A stretch of 64,000 nt of DNA from Tubulanus polymorphus (taxonomy: Eukaryota > Nemertea > Palaeonemertea > Tubulaniformes > Tubulanidae), in the NCBI RefSeq assembly GCF_964204645.1, contig NC_134025.1:26504001-26568000 (forward strand). The letters run 5' to 3'. The position numbers were made by a program, and so were the translations under genes. Under the pieces are notes generated by a model. It saw nothing but the letters and a program-made list of their open reading frames with translations. It was not told where the DNA came from and ran no database searches. This document shows positions 60,501-64,000 of this stretch, one piece after another; position 1 is the stretch's first letter; every line of letters begins with the position of its first letter.

Positions 60501-63500
60501 GTTCCAGTAGCGTTGATGTCGGGCCTATATATAAAACATTTCAATATTTCATTGTTTTCTTAAGATATGACAATGTAATCAATCTTACCGTTACCCACGA
60601 GACTGAATTTCCCGTCCAATGGACTTGCTGATAACATGTATGATACAGTATCATTCTCAGGATCGACTGCTGCCAATGTAAAAAAGTTACTCGCTGCAGT
60701 GACACTTTCGGAAATGTTTACAGTTGTCGGTAGTTTCGTGAATACAGGCGGTTCTTGTACATTCGTCACACTAACAGTAAGAGTACCACTACCCGATTTT
60801 ATCGGGCTTCCATCGTCAGTTACTCGTACAATCACCTCATAAACAGAGTGAACCTCGAAATTTAGGAAAGGACTGACGACTGTTATCTGCCCTGTTTAAA
60901 AAAAACCATATCTAACTTCAGATTGTTCTTATTGTTCCCAAATCATCTATAGAATCATTCTGTATTGGAATGTTACCTTACCATTGGCTCCATCCATTAA
61001 AAATGGAGAACTCGCTACATTGGTACCGCCTGATGAAACGCTTTGAATAGAATATGTTATAGTTTGTGCCGGCAAATCTTCATCTGTATGTGCAGCATCA
61101 AATACCTGACCAGTATAATCTTCCGCAAAGGTAACAGTAGCTGCCGCGTTTGCTACATTGGGTGCTAAATTGCTTGCAACTGGAGGATCATTCGAATCTG
61201 TGATTGTAATCGTCAATACTTTGTCAGTGACGCTGTAGACTCCGTCAGTAACATAAACACCTAAAGAGTACGTTGTAGGATCAACCTCGAAATTGATAGT
61301 TCCCGTTAACGAGATATCTCCAGCTAAAATGAATAACACGTGGTCAATTAGAGATGTTATTATCATAAATGACTGTATGAAAATATGTTGATTTATATTT
61401 TGCACTCACTGGCAGTATTGATGGTGAATGGCCCGACTCCAGCTTGGATTGAATAAGTAAGTGTATCACCATTGCCGTCAGTGGCTGTGGCGTTAAATAT
61501 ATCGGAACCTGATGTCGTATTTTCCGGTATAGATACCGCTCCATTTAGATTGGTAAAAACTGAAGTGAAACAGTGTCAATGTATATATAATGCTAAAATG
61601 TGTAAAATCTGTAAGACGGGTGTAGTGCGACTGATCTATGTAATTGTCAAGGAAACTTACTTGGTGCACAATTCTTATCAGCCAGTATGCTTGAGCAATA
61701 CAAATTATTCGTTAATGGTGTTTCGATATATTTCGCGGTACTGTGAGCCTGCACGTATGCGCATAAATAAGCGGCATTAGGACACTTTGCTTGTGGGATC
61801 ATGTAATTTATTTGGACGTCAACTATGGAGGTCGTTGCCCCAGCTGCCATCGCCGCTTGTGTCTGTGCAGGTGTTGCGTATGTCACGACTCCACTTTGTG
61901 CAATACCCAAAGTATTCGCCCCACCACCGGGTCTGATATCAGCATCGGAGATGTACCATTTTACTTCGTAATTAGAGTTTCCACCGGTTGCTGCTAGTAT
62001 GTTGTTGCCGTAATCGGCGGTTGTTGCTCCAACGTTTTGTAAATTAACAGTGAATTTGTAGTTAATTGCTGCACGATCGTTTAGTTTTTCACCACCGGTG
62101 ACTGGTCCTAGCGCCGATAGACTCGTGATTTCGACATCTACAATTCAAAGGAATATAATACACCGCTCATCAGTAATGCCTGTTTCAAAATTCGACGGAA
62201 AGCTAAATCAAACAAGGATAACGTTGGAGGAGAATTTGATAGTACTGAATAATTGATAATTTTACCTGGGAAACATGTTTTCTGCGCAACTATATTGCTG
62301 CATTTGTAATTGTTGTTTGAATTAACATCTGTGTACGTTGCGCCAGTTCCTTCTTGCGTTCTAGCGCAAATAAATTTGATTTTGTTGCAGTCTACTGAAT
62401 CCGGCATCGTAATAGAACTTGTTCCCGCAAAATTACCTGAAGCAGGCAACAATGCATTGGCGCTTCCTAATGCATCCGCTTTATTGATAGTGGTTGTTGA
62501 AACTACGGAAACTGTGGCAGTCGCACCTGTGCTTAAATCAACGTCCGTCAAAGTCAATGTGATGTTGAAATTAACATTACCCGCAGAAGCAGCTGTTATG
62601 ATTGAGTTTCCACCGGGTGCTATATTTTGTAAAATGACATCAAATCCTGAGGTTGGAACATTAACTGATCTTACAAACGTGTCTGTTGGTGCCGTAAATG
62701 AATTCACAATTGGATCTGAAAATTATATTTGTAGAATGGAAGATGCATCTACATCAATCAACATATCAAATTCTTTGAAAATGAATAAATAATAACCTAA
62801 TTTAGGGCTTACCTGGATTACAACCTTTGACAGACACTACTGTAGAACAGGAAACGTTATTAGTTAACACATTGTCGACCCATTTTGGACCAGTTCCTGG
62901 TTTTATTCGGCCACAAAGATAATCGGCCTGAGGACAATTAGCTGTAGGAAGTGTCACAGTTGCTGATGCTCGGATCGTTACAGATGTTGTCCCACTATCA
63001 GCCGGTAAAGCTGCCTGATCATTTGTACTGACGGTTGCAGCAAAATTACTTGTTAATGACGAAGATCCACTACTATCAGACGCAAAGTATAGTTCAAATG
63101 CATAATTTTTGTCCCCAAGTGTGGCAGCAAGAATATCGTTGCCCAGTCCTGTCGGAGCCGTATTGAGTATAATGGCATCGAATGTGACTGTAGTAGATGA
63201 GCCTTGTGGAATACTTGTTAGTCCTACCCAAGATGGGTTGCTAGGTGCTGGTGCCTTCCACGTTGGATCTGAATAAAGGAATGAACGTTAGTGTGAGACT
63301 ATTCATTCGTTTTACATAGATTAGAATGTTTATTCAACTTATAGGAAATTACATGCTTTAAGGTAATACGTACCTGGCTTGCACATTCGTTGCGTTGTTT
63401 GGCAAAACTTATTGTCAGTTGTCACGGCATCAACAAACGAAGCTCCTGTACCTGCCTGCACCTCTACACACACATGTGTCACTCGAGGACAAGTATAATC

Positions 63501-64000
63501 GGTCAACGCTGGGAAATCAACGGTAGCTCCTGTGAAGGTGTGAGTCGTTGTGGCCGCTATACCAACCTGGCGTTTTGCGACAGTCAGTCCACTTATTGTA
63601 AGCGTCGATATGACTGAGAATGACCCCGGTGTAACTTCCTGTTCGTAAGTGTATGTAAATACGTAGTTTTCATTCGTTCCTGTTACTGCGGCAATATTGT
63701 CCGTTGTAGCAGCATTCTGGACGTCTATTTGCAGGGCAACCCCAGTTTGAACCACACCCAGAGTGAGTTCCGGTGGAGTTGTGAACGTTGGTAATTTAAT
63801 ATCTGCAAGATTTACTCAAAACAAATAGTGACGATTGATGATGATACAGGTCTGGATATTATGCAAATAGATTTACTTACTTATCGCACAACTCACTCTA
63901 TCCTTGATGTATATACAGCACCAATCGTTTGGAGTAAGGTTAATGAACCCAGTTACGGTCCCTTGTCCAATTCCTGCGCATAGATAGTTTGTTCTGTCAC
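57509..64000 (-). CDS. Inverted paralog of the repeat-cadherin receptor (3' part, runs off the window)
   Basis: Exons in transcript order: 63881-64000 (partial), 63374-63802, 62813-63268, 62266-62715, 61661-62137, 61410-61559, 60982-61323, 60589-60891, 60249-60457, 60028-60121, 59705-59895, 59451-59622, 58853-59374, 58579-58747, 58314-58484, 57885-58232 and 57509-57797. Most exon lengths equal those of the plus-strand gene exactly (429, 456, 450, 477, 150, 342, 303, 209, 94, 191, 522, 169). The visible part holds the last five diverged repeats, the cadherin-like region, the membrane-adjacent domain (SVCGTCIARLHN), a TM helix (SSLALFLGILAWAAY) and a tail ending DTGYIPMDNW. The C-terminal seven residues differ from the plus-strand gene only at Tyr versus Phe. 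The N-terminal part, signal peptide and any quartet array lie beyond the right edge. Confidence 0.85.
61661..64000 (-). repeat. Diverged repeats of the paralog
   Basis: Five repeats, the outermost partial, correspond in order and exon size to 50183-52725 on the plus strand. The outermost is the counterpart of the unique split repeat (NYLCAGIGQGTVTG, ends DRVSCAI). Confidence 0.85.

Overview
The window is nuclear DNA from a bilaterian animal, most likely a marine invertebrate. Genes carry short GT-AG introns, both strands are used, and the recognisable proteins are animal families: a peripherin-like tetraspanin, Numb, the copper chaperone CCS, a PHF7/G2E3-type zinc-finger protein and TMEM170. 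I cannot fix the phylum from the sequence alone.

Layout. 0.5-2.9 kb (minus): peripherin/RDS-like tetraspanin with a possible alternative lysine/serine-rich tail exon. 5.9-15.7 kb (plus): complete Numb with two alternative first coding exons. 17.6-18.9 kb (minus): CCS with a degenerate SOD-like domain, head-to-head with 19.2-25.0 kb (plus), a PHF7/G2E3-like protein whose longest intron holds a decayed DNA transposon. 27.4-28.7 kb (minus): TMEM170.

29.4-64.0 kb is a locus of a gene family I do not recognise. On the plus strand, 39 cysteine-containing repeats of about 140-160 residues run in tandem, nearly all encoded one repeat per exon with phase-1 introns on both sides. I class them a, b, c, d, e, f. 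The c-d-e-f quartet is a higher-order unit of about 2.2 kb present seven times. A signal-peptide exon opens the array at 29444. A second one lies inside it at 38069, each followed by an a-b pair. The array then runs through seven diverged repeats into cadherin-like repeats, a membrane-adjacent domain, one transmembrane helix and a cytoplasmic tail ending GFIPMDNW at 56803. A paralog lies on the minus strand, convergent and tail-to-tail (stop at 57509, ending GYIPMDNW), and runs off the right edge while still in its repeats. By my exon reconstruction the 38069 start gives 4790 residues. Splicing from the 29444 start through to the same 3' end would give 6915.

The repeats resemble, by pattern only, CARDB/DUF11-like Ig-fold modules: N-x(G/A) after the first strands, a run like L-A-S-G-A-T-T, then a closing NN. 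I infer a giant modular adhesion or recognition receptor undergoing internal duplication and homogenisation. This is the most likely undescribed system in the window. Exon coordinates were worked out by hand from splice motifs and reading phase.
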